This document shows, in pieces, positions 1 through 8,965 of a stretch of DNA of 64,000 nt (its first letter is position 1; every line of letters begins with the position of its first letter). Source of the DNA: Halorubrum sodomense (GTDB lineage Archaea > Halobacteriota > Halobacteria > Halobacteriales > Haloferacaceae); assembly GCF_900111935.1 (NCBI RefSeq), contig NZ_FOYN01000004.1, forward strand, positions 1 through 64,000, read 5' to 3'. The notes beneath the pieces are model-generated. The model was not told the DNA's origin. It worked only from the letters and a program-made list of their open reading frames with translations, and did no database searches. A program made the translations under genes and the position numbers.

Positions 1-1869
1 TCTCGTCATACCTCGGATGGCGTAGATTGCCGGATCGTTGCGCCCGTTCTCAATCTCTTCTGTGAGAGACTCGATAGCGAAGTTGAACTTTTCAGTCGCT
101 TTTTTTGTTTCTCCCTGATTCTTGAGATGGCGACCAAAGAATATCCGAGTTGCAGTGTCATCAGAGTCGATGGATTGTAGAATGTATTGGTAGTGTACCG
201 TCGCAATCTCTGATGACTCTTCTGTGCCTAGTTCTGAAACTTGATTCGCAAATTGCCGGTGTGTTGATACTCTTCGTTCATTCTCTGCCTCAGGGAGATC
301 CGCCCGTAACTCGCTGAGGAGGTAGTTTGAAAAAGGTTCTAGAGCGTTGTCGACTGGATGCTGAATAGCTTCGATCTGAATATCGTGTACGCGGTATTCA
401 GTTTCACCTTTGAATGGATCTGTGTCTGAGTCACTGAGCGTAATCCACTGTTGGTTCAGTAATGGTTCAACGGGGTCTCGAAATCCATATTCCGGTGCAG
501 GACGGTTGAATACCTTCCTATACGCACCTTCCACGAGGGACTTATAGAATGGACTACCCGTGAGGGACAGAAGTTCAATAGTGCGCAGTATCCTTTGCGG
601 TTCCTCCCTGAGCTGCCCGTACTGATATTCCCACACTTCGAGAGCCGTCTCCGGAAGCCTCTCAATGTCTTCTTCTGTCAATTCATTATCTGCGAGACCG
701 ACGACAGACACCACGTAGAATGGTGAAGGGTCGGTCTGTAGGGCCTTCGCCACGAACTCTCGCACTACATCTTCACTCGCTTCTACTTCGTAGTGTTCCA
801 ACGTTCGACGCAGTATTTCGACGAGAACCTTTGGATCAAGCGGGGGAAGTTCGATTTGTTCAAACTCATACCAGAATGAATCTGGGTCGTTAAGACTTCC
901 AGGTAACTGATCAAGACGTTCTGATCGACTCGCGACAAGCACCCGAAGACTATACCCCTGGTTGTCAAGAATATTCTCTAGTTTCTTTACCAAACTTAGA
1001 ACCGTTGCGTCTTCTCCCTCTTCAGATATCTTATGTATGTCATCCCACAAGAGTAGTACATCCCCTGAAAAGGACTCCTGTTCAATCGCTCCAATATCCT
1101 CTCTCGAATCGAACCCTTCACTCGGAATAATAATATGTGAAATTTCGTCACTATCGATGCGTCGCGTTAATTCTGCGAGTGTCCGCGACTTGCCAACCCC
1201 TTTTCGTCCGATAAGCAGCAAACGATATGCTTCGATATCTTCGGGGAGAATTTCCCGGTCAACGAATTCAATATTTTCTGACGTTAACTCTCGTCGAGCT
1301 TGTTCAAAACCCTCAGGAGTCCCATCGAACAAAGTGTAGTACTGTCGCCGCTGGAGTAACTGTAGGATGTTGCCGATCTTTGCCTCAATTGCGCTACACT
1401 GCTCCAACAACTCTTCATCGTTTGCGAACCCAAGTAAGTCGGCGCGATCAGTACCAGCGATCCGCTGTTTGAAGTCCTGTACTGCCTCAGTATATGTTTC
1501 GGCAACAGCTTCTTTCACACTCCGGCGAATCCAGGAGCGAACCCTTGCCTCAGGGCCTACGGCATATAATATAGCATCGGTGATCTCTTCGATCGCCGCG
1601 TCTTCGTCGGAGAAGTCCAACTGCGTTTCTGCGCCCAACCTACGTTCAACTACTGTCCATTGCTCACCTATACCTGATATTTGTTCGATGTTTTGGTTTT
1701 CAATCCTTTCGGTGACACTATCGCGGAGCGAGCGATTAAAATCTTCACCAATTTCGCTGAGATCTTCAGAGAAATCTTCTGAAAGGGCATCTTCATAGTA
1801 TTCTTTACCGTGTGAGCCAGCCTTGGCTAAGCCAGTGGCGATTAGGCTGCTCACGACAGACTCAATCAT
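1..1869 (-). CDS. P-loop NTPase with helical-repeat C-terminus, partial (3' end beyond the window)
   Basis: An open frame runs from an ATG at 1869 to the left edge with no stop, at least 623 codons, so the C-terminus is missing. I translated it codon by codon. A helical N-terminus begins MIESVVSSLIATGLAKAG. A Walker A, GRKGVGKS, lies near residues 220-227, a Walker B-like stretch, DVLLLWDDIH, near 265-275, and a sensor-like VLVASRSERLDQLP near 310. The final visible part (NQGETKKATEKFNFAIESL and repeats before it) looks like TPR-type alpha-helical repeats. This order (NTPase, then a winged-helix-like segment, then repeats) resembles STAND/NACHT-type signalling ATPases, many of which serve in defence. 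The family assignment is inference. The DNA is AT-richer than the later parts of the window, which suggests transfer. No effector domain is visible. Confidence 0.8.
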   Translation of the reverse strand, partial: MIESVVSSLIATGLAKAGSHGKEYYEDALSEDFSEDLSEIGEDFNRSLRDSVTERIENQNIEQISGIGEQWTVVERRLGAETQLDFSDEDAAIEEITDAILYAVGPEARVRSWIRRSVKEAVAETYTEAVQDFKQRIAGTDRADLLGFANDEELLEQCSAIEAKIGNILQLLQRRQYYTLFDGTPEGFEQARRELTSENIEFVDREILPEDIEAYRLLLIGRKGVGKSRTLAELTRRIDSDEISHIIIPSEGFDSREDIGAIEQESFSGDVLLLWDDIHKISEEGEDATVLSLVKKLENILDNQGYSLRVLVASRSERLDQLPGSLNDPDSFWYEFEQIELPPLDPKVLVEILRRTLEHYEVEASEDVVREFVAKALQTDPSPFYVVSVVGLADNELTEEDIERLPETALEVWEYQYGQLREEPQRILRTIELLSLTGSPFYKSLVEGAYRKVFNRPAPEYGFRDPVEPLLNQQWITLSDSDTDPFKGETEYRVHDIQIEAIQHPVDNALEPFSNYLLSELRADLPEAENERRVSTHRQFANQVSELGTEESSEIATVHYQYILQSIDSDDTATRIFFGRHLKNQGETKKATEKFNFAIESLTEEIENGRNDPAIYAIRGMTR

Positions 1870-2296
1870 ACTGGCTGATACATGTATTCTATAAAACTAA
1901 ATATCTTTATTATGTGTGAATATCTATAATTAATGAACACTATTAGAATCGGGACTGGATGCTGTATCTGGTTTGGCAACTTTGATAATGATTTACTCAT
2001 CCCGAGCTGATATTCTGAGGTCGACTAAAACTACTCTACCACCACTCAAGTTCCTCATCTCACAGCCTGTGGGTAGCCCCATTTTGATGTTTGAAGAGCG
2101 TTTCCAAGTCCCATTCAGATACATACCACTCCAAAAGCGTCGGCCTCAACTACAGGACAATGTTGAGGATGTTTGCTGAACGGTGCTTCACGTTTCTATA
2201 CAAACGCGAAGAACAGCCGCCGAATCCGCCCCGATCACTCCCGAAACCCCGTCCGTCGCAACCTTCATATTTCATGGACATGCGGAGAAGCACGAA
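1870..2296. other. Intergenic stretch, no supported gene
   Basis: This gap of about 430 bases is AT-rich just upstream of the NTPase gene (1870-1935) and should hold its promoter. On the minus strand the 1890-1915 part reads as an A/T-run TATA-like region. Short open frames here (for example 1973-2179) have no codon bias or recognisable motif. The last 110 bases form an unlikely in-frame extension of the recombinase that follows. Confidence 0.5.
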
Positions 2297-2902
2297 ATGA
2301 GAACAGAGCGAAACCGCGACGGCTCCTGGAACGTCTGGATGTCCCGCGAGGAGTACCAGTCACTACCCCGAGCCGCTGGATCCTTCCAGCACGAGATCGC
2401 GATTCGGTTGATGGGTGACTGCGGACTCCGTGTCGGTGAGGTACTCGACGTCGAGCCTCGGCACATCTCCCGGATGACCGACGGCCGGCACTACGAGCTC
2501 GAAGTCGTCGGCGGGAAAGACACGACCGGCGAGTTCGTCGACGGGAAGCAGCGCGAGACGTGGCTCCCTGTCGACGTCGAGGCGACCATCAACCGCTACG
2601 TCCAGACCGAGGAGATCGCGCGGGACGAGTCGCTCGTCGACGTGACGAAGCGCACCGTTCAGAACTGGGTCGAGAAAGCCGCCGTCGGCGCTGCCGAAGA
2701 GAGCGGTGACTCGGACTTCGAGCGGGTGAGTACCCACGACCTCCGTCGCTGCTGGGCGAACCACTTGCTCGTCGAGGAACACGTCTCCCCGCGGATCGTG
2801 ATGGCGCTCGGCGGCTGGAGTTCCTATGACGCGATCGAGCCCTACCTCGCGGCGCCGACAGAGGAGAACATCATCGACTCGATGAGCGGGGTAGCGCTGT
2901 GA
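2297..2902 (+). CDS. Short tyrosine recombinase / integrase-family protein (catalytic domain only)
   Basis: This 201-residue protein carries the catalytic half of a tyrosine recombinase. It has GLRVGEV with the first arginine near residue 43, HDLRR as the H-x-x-R box, GGW, and a terminal EPYL tyrosine. The N-terminal SAM-like core-binding domain of XerC/phage integrases is absent. I start it at the ATG at 2297 (MRTERNRDGSWNVW) rather than at the upstream in-frame ATG at 2183, because the extra 38 residues show no conserved features. Short recombinases of this type are common in haloarchaea. It may act on an unlinked site or on dimers, or be a remnant of a larger element. Its GC content is higher than that of the flanking accessory genes. 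Confidence 0.8.
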   Translation: MRTERNRDGSWNVWMSREEYQSLPRAAGSFQHEIAIRLMGDCGLRVGEVLDVEPRHISRMTDGRHYELEVVGGKDTTGEFVDGKQRETWLPVDVEATINRYVQTEEIARDESLVDVTKRTVQNWVEKAAVGAAEESGDSDFERVSTHDLRRCWANHLLVEEHVSPRIVMALGGWSSYDAIEPYLAAPTEENIIDSMSGVAL

Positions 2903-3159
2903 GCAACGGTCGTGCGGAGCTCACGTCTTCCGGTTTTGGTTGAGCGGCGTTGTTTGTGATCTTCTCCGGAACCCTAGTGTTCGCTCACGACGACGGGATC
3001 TCCCGTTCTAATCGGTTCGCAGAAGAGCCGCTCGTGTCCGACTCTCCATGACTTCCTTGACAACAATATGAGTAGATTGCCCGACTCTCTACCCGAAGTA
3101 CACCAGCATTAGAAACACACTCTTAGTAGCACTATCGACCGATGCTGGTTCTCATGTCG

Positions 3160-4167
3160 CTACTTTTCAGTCCATTGCTCGTAGTAGTCCAGTACGGTGT
3201 CTATGCCTTCGTGTATGCTGTACTGTACCTCCTGATATGGGTACTCTTCAACTGCTCCTTCCTCACTCGGTGTCGGTGGTCCACTGTTGGTGTCACGACT
3301 GCCACTCGCGTATGTGAGCCCTACAACGGTCCCGTCAAGTGTAATGAGTGGTGACCCACTATTTCCAGATGTAGACGGCATCTCTGTATGTAGTCCATTC
3401 CCGAATTCCTGATCTTTAAGGAATTCACCGAGACTGATGACCCAATTCCCAATCATTGCTGGATGCCCGACCTGGACAAGTGGTTGACCAGCAGTCAGTG
3501 AAGACGCAGTCCCGAGTGGTGGGATATAGGGGGCTGTCACGTCGGTCTCAACCAGTGCTATATCATCATCTTCCGCTGTGTGACTAACCGAAAAATCAAA
3601 TTCTGTGCCGTCAAGGAGATATCCAGTCTTCGAAGTAGCAGTACCCGCGTCCTGAACAACGTGTCTATTCGTGATGATGTGATTCTGGTCGATGAACCAC
3701 CCTGTTCCACTTGAACCAAAATTGCCTTCGTACTCGAATTCGAACAAGACGACAGCTTCTCGAAGCTTCCGACCGGCGTCAGTCGCAGATTGTCTCACTT
3801 CAGCACTGTACTGATACTCTACAGACTGTTCTAGTTCCTCAATTCGGGCCTCGGCTTCCCTGAGATCAGACCTTAGAGACCTAGCAGTTTGATCCTTCTC
3901 GTTGGACCTCTCTTGAAGTTCCTCCAGATCCTGACGTAGCGACACGATCTCCTCGTCCTTTGACGAAATGTCATCCTGAAGAGACTCAACCCTGCTCTGT
4001 AACTCCGCAATACGATTCTGAAGCTCAGCTCTAGACTTTCCCGAAGTATTCGATGACGGTGCGGTTGTTGATCCCGAACTACCTAGGATATTAGAGCACC
4101 CAGCTGTCCCTGTAACGGCCCCAACTGAGGTAAGTTCCAAGAGACGCCGTCGAGAGATTGAATCCAT
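3160..4167 (-). CDS. Tat-exported lipoprotein: coiled coil plus trypsin-like serine protease
   Basis: A predicted 335-residue exported protease. The N-terminus has a twin-arginine signal (ISRRRLLELTSVGAV) ending in a TAGC lipobox with Cys24, so it is probably tethered to the outer membrane face. A Ser/Gly linker leads into a heptad-rich coiled coil at about 45-118. A trypsin-fold (PA clan, DegP/HtrA-like) domain follows. The triad is visible as His169 in TNRHV, Asp202 in DDDIAL and Ser270 in GNSGSP. There is no PDZ domain. The start at 4167 places the signal peptide at the N-terminus; an in-frame ATG at 4290 would bury it. The gene is divergent from the HNH/beta-propeller gene across 277 bases. 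The substrate is unknown. The neighbour's extracellular domain is an attractive but unproven target. Confidence 0.88.
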   Translation of the reverse strand: MDSISRRRLLELTSVGAVTGTAGCSNILGSSGSTTAPSSNTSGKSRAELQNRIAELQSRVESLQDDISSKDEEIVSLRQDLEELQERSNEKDQTARSLRSDLREAEARIEELEQSVEYQYSAEVRQSATDAGRKLREAVVLFEFEYEGNFGSSGTGWFIDQNHIITNRHVVQDAGTATSKTGYLLDGTEFDFSVSHTAEDDDIALVETDVTAPYIPPLGTASSLTAGQPLVQVGHPAMIGNWVISLGEFLKDQEFGNGLHTEMPSTSGNSGSPLITLDGTVVGLTYASGSRDTNSGPPTPSEEGAVEEYPYQEVQYSIHEGIDTVLDYYEQWTEK

Positions 4168-4444
4168 ATATGTGTTCTGTAGCCTACATGTAAATATGTA
4201 TTTATTTCTGGGTTTTTGATGACAGGGATAGCCAACGTTTTGACACACCGGTCTTTTCCAACTTCCCTCTAGTTTTAGATACGTGAACACTATTGGCCTC
4301 CGTGAAAAAACTCAGACTTGGCCCACTCTCAAACGACTCAAGATCGAGTAGTGCTATTGGCATGCTCAAAATCTGATTGAGATACATATACCTATATCAG
4401 ACCAGATATCTATACGATAAGATAGACTTAGTGTTCATTCTGTA
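4168..4444. promoter_or_regulatory. Divergent promoter region between protease and HNH/beta-propeller genes
   Basis: A 277-base AT-rich spacer between two divergently read genes. On the minus strand an A/T-run element at about 4190-4203 lies 25-35 bases before the protease start, suitable for an archaeal TATA box. On the plus strand a TATA-like run near 4407-4420 sits about 30 bases before the nuclease ATG. A shared control region fits joint regulation of the pair. No clear operator palindrome was seen. Confidence 0.45.
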
Positions 4445-6541
4445 ATGTCCTCAGACAAAACCACATCTACCACCCGAGAGATGTACGAGAAATACGGAAT
4501 TGACCGAAAGTACGACCATCCTTCTAACGTATCCGAAGAGAACTCCCACTTCGGAAACGGAAATTACCCCCCAGACTGGACTGACCGCCGCGAAGCTGTT
4601 CTCGAACATCAGAATGGTCGATGTGCCCGTTGCCGTATTTCACTATCTGGTGAATATTATTTTAATTGTCATCACTACCGACCAGTTAGCAAAAATGGAC
4701 AACACAGCCTCAGCAATCTGGTTAATCTCTGTGCTGACTGTCATAAGCTCATCCACCCAGATGTAGAGAACCTCGATGGTGAGTGGAGAGATGCGCCGAT
4801 CTTCCCGCACCCCGATGCGGATCCTCGAATGGCGACAGTTCGGAGACCTGTGACTGACGGCGAAAAACAAGAGTTCCAGCCTGAAATTTCACTAATTGCC
4901 GACAAGAGCCCGGTTGGCGAAAACGAATTTGCGAACTCTGCTGTAACGATTCCGGTCAGCCCAGGTGATGCTTTACGGATGCGAAATGAATTCGACCAAC
5001 TTCTCGAAGATATGGGGCTCGCAAAATCTACCGCTCTGACCATTCGTACTGTCAATAGCGAGCACTCCCCGCTGCGAGACAGTTTAGTCGAGGTTGCGTT
5101 CCCGACGAGTGGTACCAAAATGAGCTCTCGAACCGACAAACACGGAGAAGTGGAATTCTCGATCCCGTCTGGGACACAGGTGGAAGTGGGTATTACGAAA
5201 GATGGATTTGATCAAGCTACCAGCTCTTTCGATGTCGGTGGGGACGAGGACTACCAGGAAATCACACTGGAAACCAGTGGTCAGGCTGGAGCGGCAGGTT
5301 CGACCCCGAGTACTGATAGCGCGACATCAGGAGGAGGTGGAGACGAGTCACGTCGCCCTATCCTGAAAACTCTTGGACTCGTTGGGGTAGGCGGAATTGC
5401 CGGGTACTTTTTTAGCGGTGACAGTAACCAGCCCAGTTCCGCATCGGAAGACGATGTGTCGGGTGGAGACGGAACTGGCACAACACAGAGTGACTCTCCA
5501 ACTTCGACTGATACCCCGGTGAAAGGATTCACAGAAGAATGGACGGATGCTATCGACACTTACGAAACGATTACCACTCTCGAAAGGGGCGACTCAGCCA
5601 TCTATGCGGGGACCGATTCGTCACTTGTACGGAGCCTTTCTCCAGAAGGAAAAGAAAACTGGACACAAGGTTTTGACGGGAAGCTGATTCATCTTGGGAC
5701 AACTAATGATAGTCTAATACTAGTCACTACAAGTCTCGTAACCTCCCTCAGAAAGGATTCAGGTGAAACACAGTGGAGTGTCAGCCACAACGCGACTGGC
5801 TACAATTCGAGGCCTGATGCTGCTAATAATGAAGATGTAGTCGTGCTGGCTTCCAGTGGTCAAGAGAAATTTCTCCAAGCATTCTCAACTAGTGCTGGGG
5901 ACACAATCTGGGAAATGACAGATGACTATTTTTATTATCCAGTCTTTCTCAATGGCTCGCTATTCTATAGTGGAGGCGAACTAAAGTCCATAAAAGAACC
6001 AGGACAATCTGGCGAGAAATCACAGGTAACTATCCCTGAGACTGATTATTCAGGCGGTCTCGCAGTGGGAGAGTCACTAGCCTACTACATTACTGGCGGG
6101 GGTGAACGCGGGGGAGCTTACAGTGGGAGCGAGCCTATTGAACTCCACGCGATCGAACTCGAACGTGAGGAAGTGGTCTGGAAAGAGACCGTCGCAAGTG
6201 AGATCAACTCAGAAGATACGGGGGTTAGTCCTTCAATTAGTGGTCCGACAATCAACTCGGGAGTTTTTATATATACTACAGGCGGCATCTGGCATGGTGA
6301 TTTTTCCGGAGAAGAAATATGGACGCACGGAGACTATGAAGCGAGGTTTACAGAACCAGTATGGCTGGGAGATACACTATTTTATTACTCCAATGATGGA
6401 CTGACTGGCTGTGGAAAGTCGGATGGAGCGGTGACACATAGAATGGAGATCGACGAAGAAGTCGTGACGCTCAGTAGTTTTGCTGAGTCCGTGATTATTG
6501 GGACCGAATCTGGAAAAACACGAATGTTAACTCCAGACTGA
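4445..6541 (+). CDS. HNH endonuclease - internal Tat-like anchor - beta-propeller fusion
   Basis: This is a 698-residue protein with an unusual domain order. Residues 45-105 form a zinc-bound HNH nuclease: Cys60-x2-Cys63, His76-His77, Asn91/Asn94, Cys96-x2-Cys99-His100 and His104. Residues about 200-275 look like a beta-sandwich of the carboxypeptidase-regulatory type (LVEVAFPTSG... GEVEFSIPSG). A Gly-rich linker leads to residues 302-324 (SRRPILKTLGLVGVGGIAG), one hydrophobic helix preceded by twin arginines that looks like a Tat signal but sits mid-protein. A Ser/Thr/Asp-rich linker follows, then PQQ-like beta-propeller repeats from about 362 to the end (for example GKENWTQGF, GETQWSVS, GDTIWEM). 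The expected topology is nuclease inside and propeller outside. The gene is AT-richer than the background. Domain calls rest on motifs; the function is unknown. Confidence 0.85.
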   Translation: MSSDKTTSTTREMYEKYGIDRKYDHPSNVSEENSHFGNGNYPPDWTDRREAVLEHQNGRCARCRISLSGEYYFNCHHYRPVSKNGQHSLSNLVNLCADCHKLIHPDVENLDGEWRDAPIFPHPDADPRMATVRRPVTDGEKQEFQPEISLIADKSPVGENEFANSAVTIPVSPGDALRMRNEFDQLLEDMGLAKSTALTIRTVNSEHSPLRDSLVEVAFPTSGTKMSSRTDKHGEVEFSIPSGTQVEVGITKDGFDQATSSFDVGGDEDYQEITLETSGQAGAAGSTPSTDSATSGGGGDESRRPILKTLGLVGVGGIAGYFFSGDSNQPSSASEDDVSGGDGTGTTQSDSPTSTDTPVKGFTEEWTDAIDTYETITTLERGDSAIYAGTDSSLVRSLSPEGKENWTQGFDGKLIHLGTTNDSLILVTTSLVTSLRKDSGETQWSVSHNATGYNSRPDAANNEDVVVLASSGQEKFLQAFSTSAGDTIWEMTDDYFYYPVFLNGSLFYSGGELKSIKEPGQSGEKSQVTIPETDYSGGLAVGESLAYYITGGGERGGAYSGSEPIELHAIELEREEVVWKETVASEINSEDTGVSPSISGPTINSGVFIYTTGGIWHGDFSGEEIWTHGDYEARFTEPVWLGDTLFYYSNDGLTGCGKSDGAVTHRMEIDEEVVTLSSFAESVIIGTESGKTRMLTPD

Positions 6542-6744
6542 TCTGAGAGATTATCGCATCGGCGAAGACGTAGACAGACTATTCTTGTCTAGCGCGTAAT
6601 CCAGAGCGGTCAAGTGACCACAACTGGAGGATTGATAAAATAGATCGGCAACTCGCCAGTTGGGCGAAAAGGATGTGCTTCTCGCCATGTGCTAGTAGCA
6701 TCTGACCCAGTCAGAGACACCGCTCTTATCCGGACAAATTGTGA

Positions 6745-7215
6745 ATGAGTATACACATGAAGTGGACACAAGTGCTTGACAGAGTTGTTCTGACGTATCC
6801 AGTTGTACTGATATCCGTGGTATCTATCCTTATCACCGTGGTAATACAGTACACGCTTCCATTAGCAGAGCTTCAAACTCTGTTTTGGGGTATACTTGGT
6901 ATTGGATTACTGGGAGATTCAATCACTACAGGCTATTTGAGTAAATTTGGTCTCAATGAGCAAGATAGAGGCTACACTCGCTGGGCTTGTGGTGCTGAGC
7001 CTACATTACTTTGTGCGGGTGGTACAAGGCTAGTCGTCTTCGGTGCGATACTAATACCGTACCTTCTAATATTCAGCTACGAACCTCTTCAAGAATATTA
7101 TATTATACATCTAACCGGATTGCTGATACCTGTAGCCTTTGGATTAATGGCTGTTGGAGCAACACTCGTCAACTGGTACGCAATGTGGCGACATAGAGGT
7201 AGGACAGCGACCTAA
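6745..7215 (+). CDS. Four-helix integral membrane protein, unknown function
   Basis: A 156-residue protein with about four hydrophobic segments: roughly residues 14-36, 42-60, 95-112 and 122-146. It has short charged loops and a basic C-terminus (MWRHRGRTAT). There are two cysteines, in RWACGAEPTLLCAGG between helices 2 and 3. No family was recognised. The gene follows the HNH/beta-propeller gene by about 200 bases on the same strand and has the same low GC content. It could belong to the same accessory unit, perhaps as a membrane partner, but only adjacency supports this. Confidence 0.65.
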   Translation: MSIHMKWTQVLDRVVLTYPVVLISVVSILITVVIQYTLPLAELQTLFWGILGIGLLGDSITTGYLSKFGLNEQDRGYTRWACGAEPTLLCAGGTRLVVFGAILIPYLLIFSYEPLQEYYIIHLTGLLIPVAFGLMAVGATLVNWYAMWRHRGRTAT

Positions 7216-7254
7216 TTGAGTGAAGCTGTTTGACTCTCCACCAGTCCCAGACAC

Positions 7255-7680
7255 CTATACAGTCAGTGAATGTTCGTCAGCGGTGTACGCAACTGTAGTG
7301 ATTGTATCTAGATCTTCGTCAGGCAGTATATACTCATCATCAAAAGCATCAGCGTCCACCTTGCGGATGTCGATTATATCCATTTGGGCTAGAGGTCGGA
7401 TCATTGTGTAGAACTGCCGGGTAGCATCAATCTCTGAATTCGGCGTCGGATGATTGTCTTCAACAGGGTATTTTTTATCAAATTCCGACTTCTCCATCCT
7501 CATTTGATCCTCGGAGACTTTTTTCGCCTTATCCCAATCTGCGACTCCGAGCTCGTTCGCGAGTTCCCGGAGGTTATAGGCTTTGTTTGGGTGGTTGCTG
7601 AGAAAATCAACGACTATGGATTCGGCCGTCGGCGATTCATCCCCAGTCCTCCAATCCCCAGAATCTCGTTCAATCGGCAT
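7255..7680 (-). CDS. Winged-helix DNA-binding protein (probable regulator)
   Basis: A 141-residue acidic protein. Residues 18-50 (ESIVVDFLSNHPNKAYNLRE, then LANELG) look like the first helices of a winged helix-turn-helix. A long middle helix (KKVSEDQMRMEKSEFDKK) and a C-terminal segment (FYTMIRPLAQMDIIDIRKV) follow, similar to a second DNA-binding or dimer region. No metal or ligand site is evident. It converges with the membrane protein gene and is divergent from the orc gene, so it may regulate the intervening repeat-bearing promoter. The regulator call is moderately secure; the target is unknown. Confidence 0.65.
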   Translation of the reverse strand: MPIERDSGDWRTGDESPTAESIVVDFLSNHPNKAYNLRELANELGVADWDKAKKVSEDQMRMEKSEFDKKYPVEDNHPTPNSEIDATRQFYTMIRPLAQMDIIDIRKVDADAFDDEYILPDEDLDTITTVAYTADEHSLTV

Positions 7681-7741
7681 ACATCATCATATCAACCCGT
7701 CTAATAAAGTCTTGAGTGACCGTAGTGAAAGTGATTCCAGC

Positions 7742-7784
7742 ACCATCCGGAACCATCCGGAACACCGAGGGTTTCGCTTAAATC
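7742..7784 (+). promoter_or_regulatory. Tandem 10-bp repeats with BRE/TATA-like element upstream of orc gene
   Basis: Two perfect copies of ACCATCCGGA (7742-7751 and 7752-7761) are followed by ACACC, a short G-run (GAGGG, 7767-7771), and a CTTAAAT TATA-like box at 7777-7783. The box lies about 28 bases before the GTG start at 7808, which fits a leaderless transcript. The repeat plus G-run loosely resembles haloarchaeal origin recognition boxes (dyad, then G-string), so it may be an Orc1 binding site, an operator, or both. The same repeat recurs at 14749-14830. Confidence 0.55.
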
Positions 7785-7807
7785 CCGGTACTGTCTCCTG
7801 GTGAGAC

Positions 7808-8839
7808 GTGATAAGCGACGGAGCAGTTTTCGAAGACGACCACCTTCCAGATCCGATCGTCGGCCGGAACAGCCACATGAACGAAGTCACCGACGCCCTT
7901 GCCCCGATCGAAGACGGCCAGCGCGCCGAGAACTGCTTTCTCTTCGGTCCCTCCGGCGCCGGGAAGACAACCGTCGCGAGGGCCGCTGTTCGCGAGCTCC
8001 GACGGGAGGTCCTCGACGTCCCGTACGCCTACGTAAACTGCTGGCGGGACTACACCCGGAACGCCGTGCTCGAACGACTCTCTCGCGACCTCGTCGGCGC
8101 CGCGGTTCCACGCTCGGCGTCGACGTCGACGCTCCTCGATCGCGTCCATCGTGACTTCAACGGCCCGGGCGTCGTCATCCTCGACGAGGTCGACCAGCTG
8201 CGCGAGACCGAGCTGCTCTACGACCTCCACGAGTTCCGCGGGCTCTCGTGGATCGGCATCGCGAACGACGAGGTCGACCTGCTCGCCGATCTCGACGAGC
8301 GCGTTCGCTCTCGCGTCTCAGTCGGCTACCGGGTCCGGTTCGACCGGTACGGCGAGGATACGATCGCGGAGATTCTAGAGCGACGGGCTCGTGAGGGGCT
8401 GGGGCCGAACGCCGCGAGCGACGAGGTGTTCGAGACGATCGCGCGGCTCGCCGACGGCGACGCTCGCATGGGGATCACGACGCTCCGGGCGGCGGCGCGG
8501 AAGGCGAGCAGCGAGGGCCTGTCGAACATTCCGAGGCGGCTCGTCGAGGACTCGATCTCCGAGGCGGAGCAGGAGATCGCGCGGAAGACGTACTCGAAGC
8601 TGAACGATCACCAGCGGGTTGTCGTCGACGTGCTTCAGGAGGAAGGACCGTTGATCCAGCGCGAGCTCCACGAGCGGTACTCCGAGCGTCACGATGACCC
8701 GGTTAGTCTGCGGTATTTCCGGGACGCACACCTGGCGAAGCTAGAACACTACGAACTCGTCGAGACAGAAAGTCGGGCCGGAAAGAAGCTCTATAGCCTC
8801 TCAGAGCCCGCTAGTATCGGCCGTGTAGCGCAGCCTTAG
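7808..8839 (+). CDS. Orc1/Cdc6 family replication initiator ATPase
   Basis: The product has 343 residues and is an Orc1/Cdc6-type AAA+ ATPase, the archaeal origin-binding initiator that recruits MCM. It has VGRNSHMNEV at the N-terminus, Walker A GPSGAGKTT (47-55), Walker B VVILDEVDQL (about 122-131), an arginine-bearing ERVRSRV segment, and a C-terminal winged helix (about 265-335, LNDHQRVVVDVLQEEGPL). It is shorter than typical chromosomal Orc1 proteins (about 400), as is common on plasmids and integrated replicons. The start is the GTG at 7808, placed about 28 bases after a TATA-like box. It sits beside restriction genes, so this block may derive from a plasmid-like element. An alternative ATG at residue 24 would remove the VGR motif. 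Confidence 0.9.
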   Translation: MISDGAVFEDDHLPDPIVGRNSHMNEVTDALAPIEDGQRAENCFLFGPSGAGKTTVARAAVRELRREVLDVPYAYVNCWRDYTRNAVLERLSRDLVGAAVPRSASTSTLLDRVHRDFNGPGVVILDEVDQLRETELLYDLHEFRGLSWIGIANDEVDLLADLDERVRSRVSVGYRVRFDRYGEDTIAEILERRAREGLGPNAASDEVFETIARLADGDARMGITTLRAAARKASSEGLSNIPRRLVEDSISEAEQEIARKTYSKLNDHQRVVVDVLQEEGPLIQRELHERYSERHDDPVSLRYFRDAHLAKLEHYELVETESRAGKKLYSLSEPASIGRVAQP

Positions 8840-8965
8840 CCGATTACTCAGGTTATTTTAGAATCAAGATATCGTCTTGAACTCCCGACTAGATGTTCCA
8901 GGGTACCCACCGGGCTGGCTAACCCACAGCCAGTTTCTTATCGGCGCACGTGAAAGTCGGGCGTA

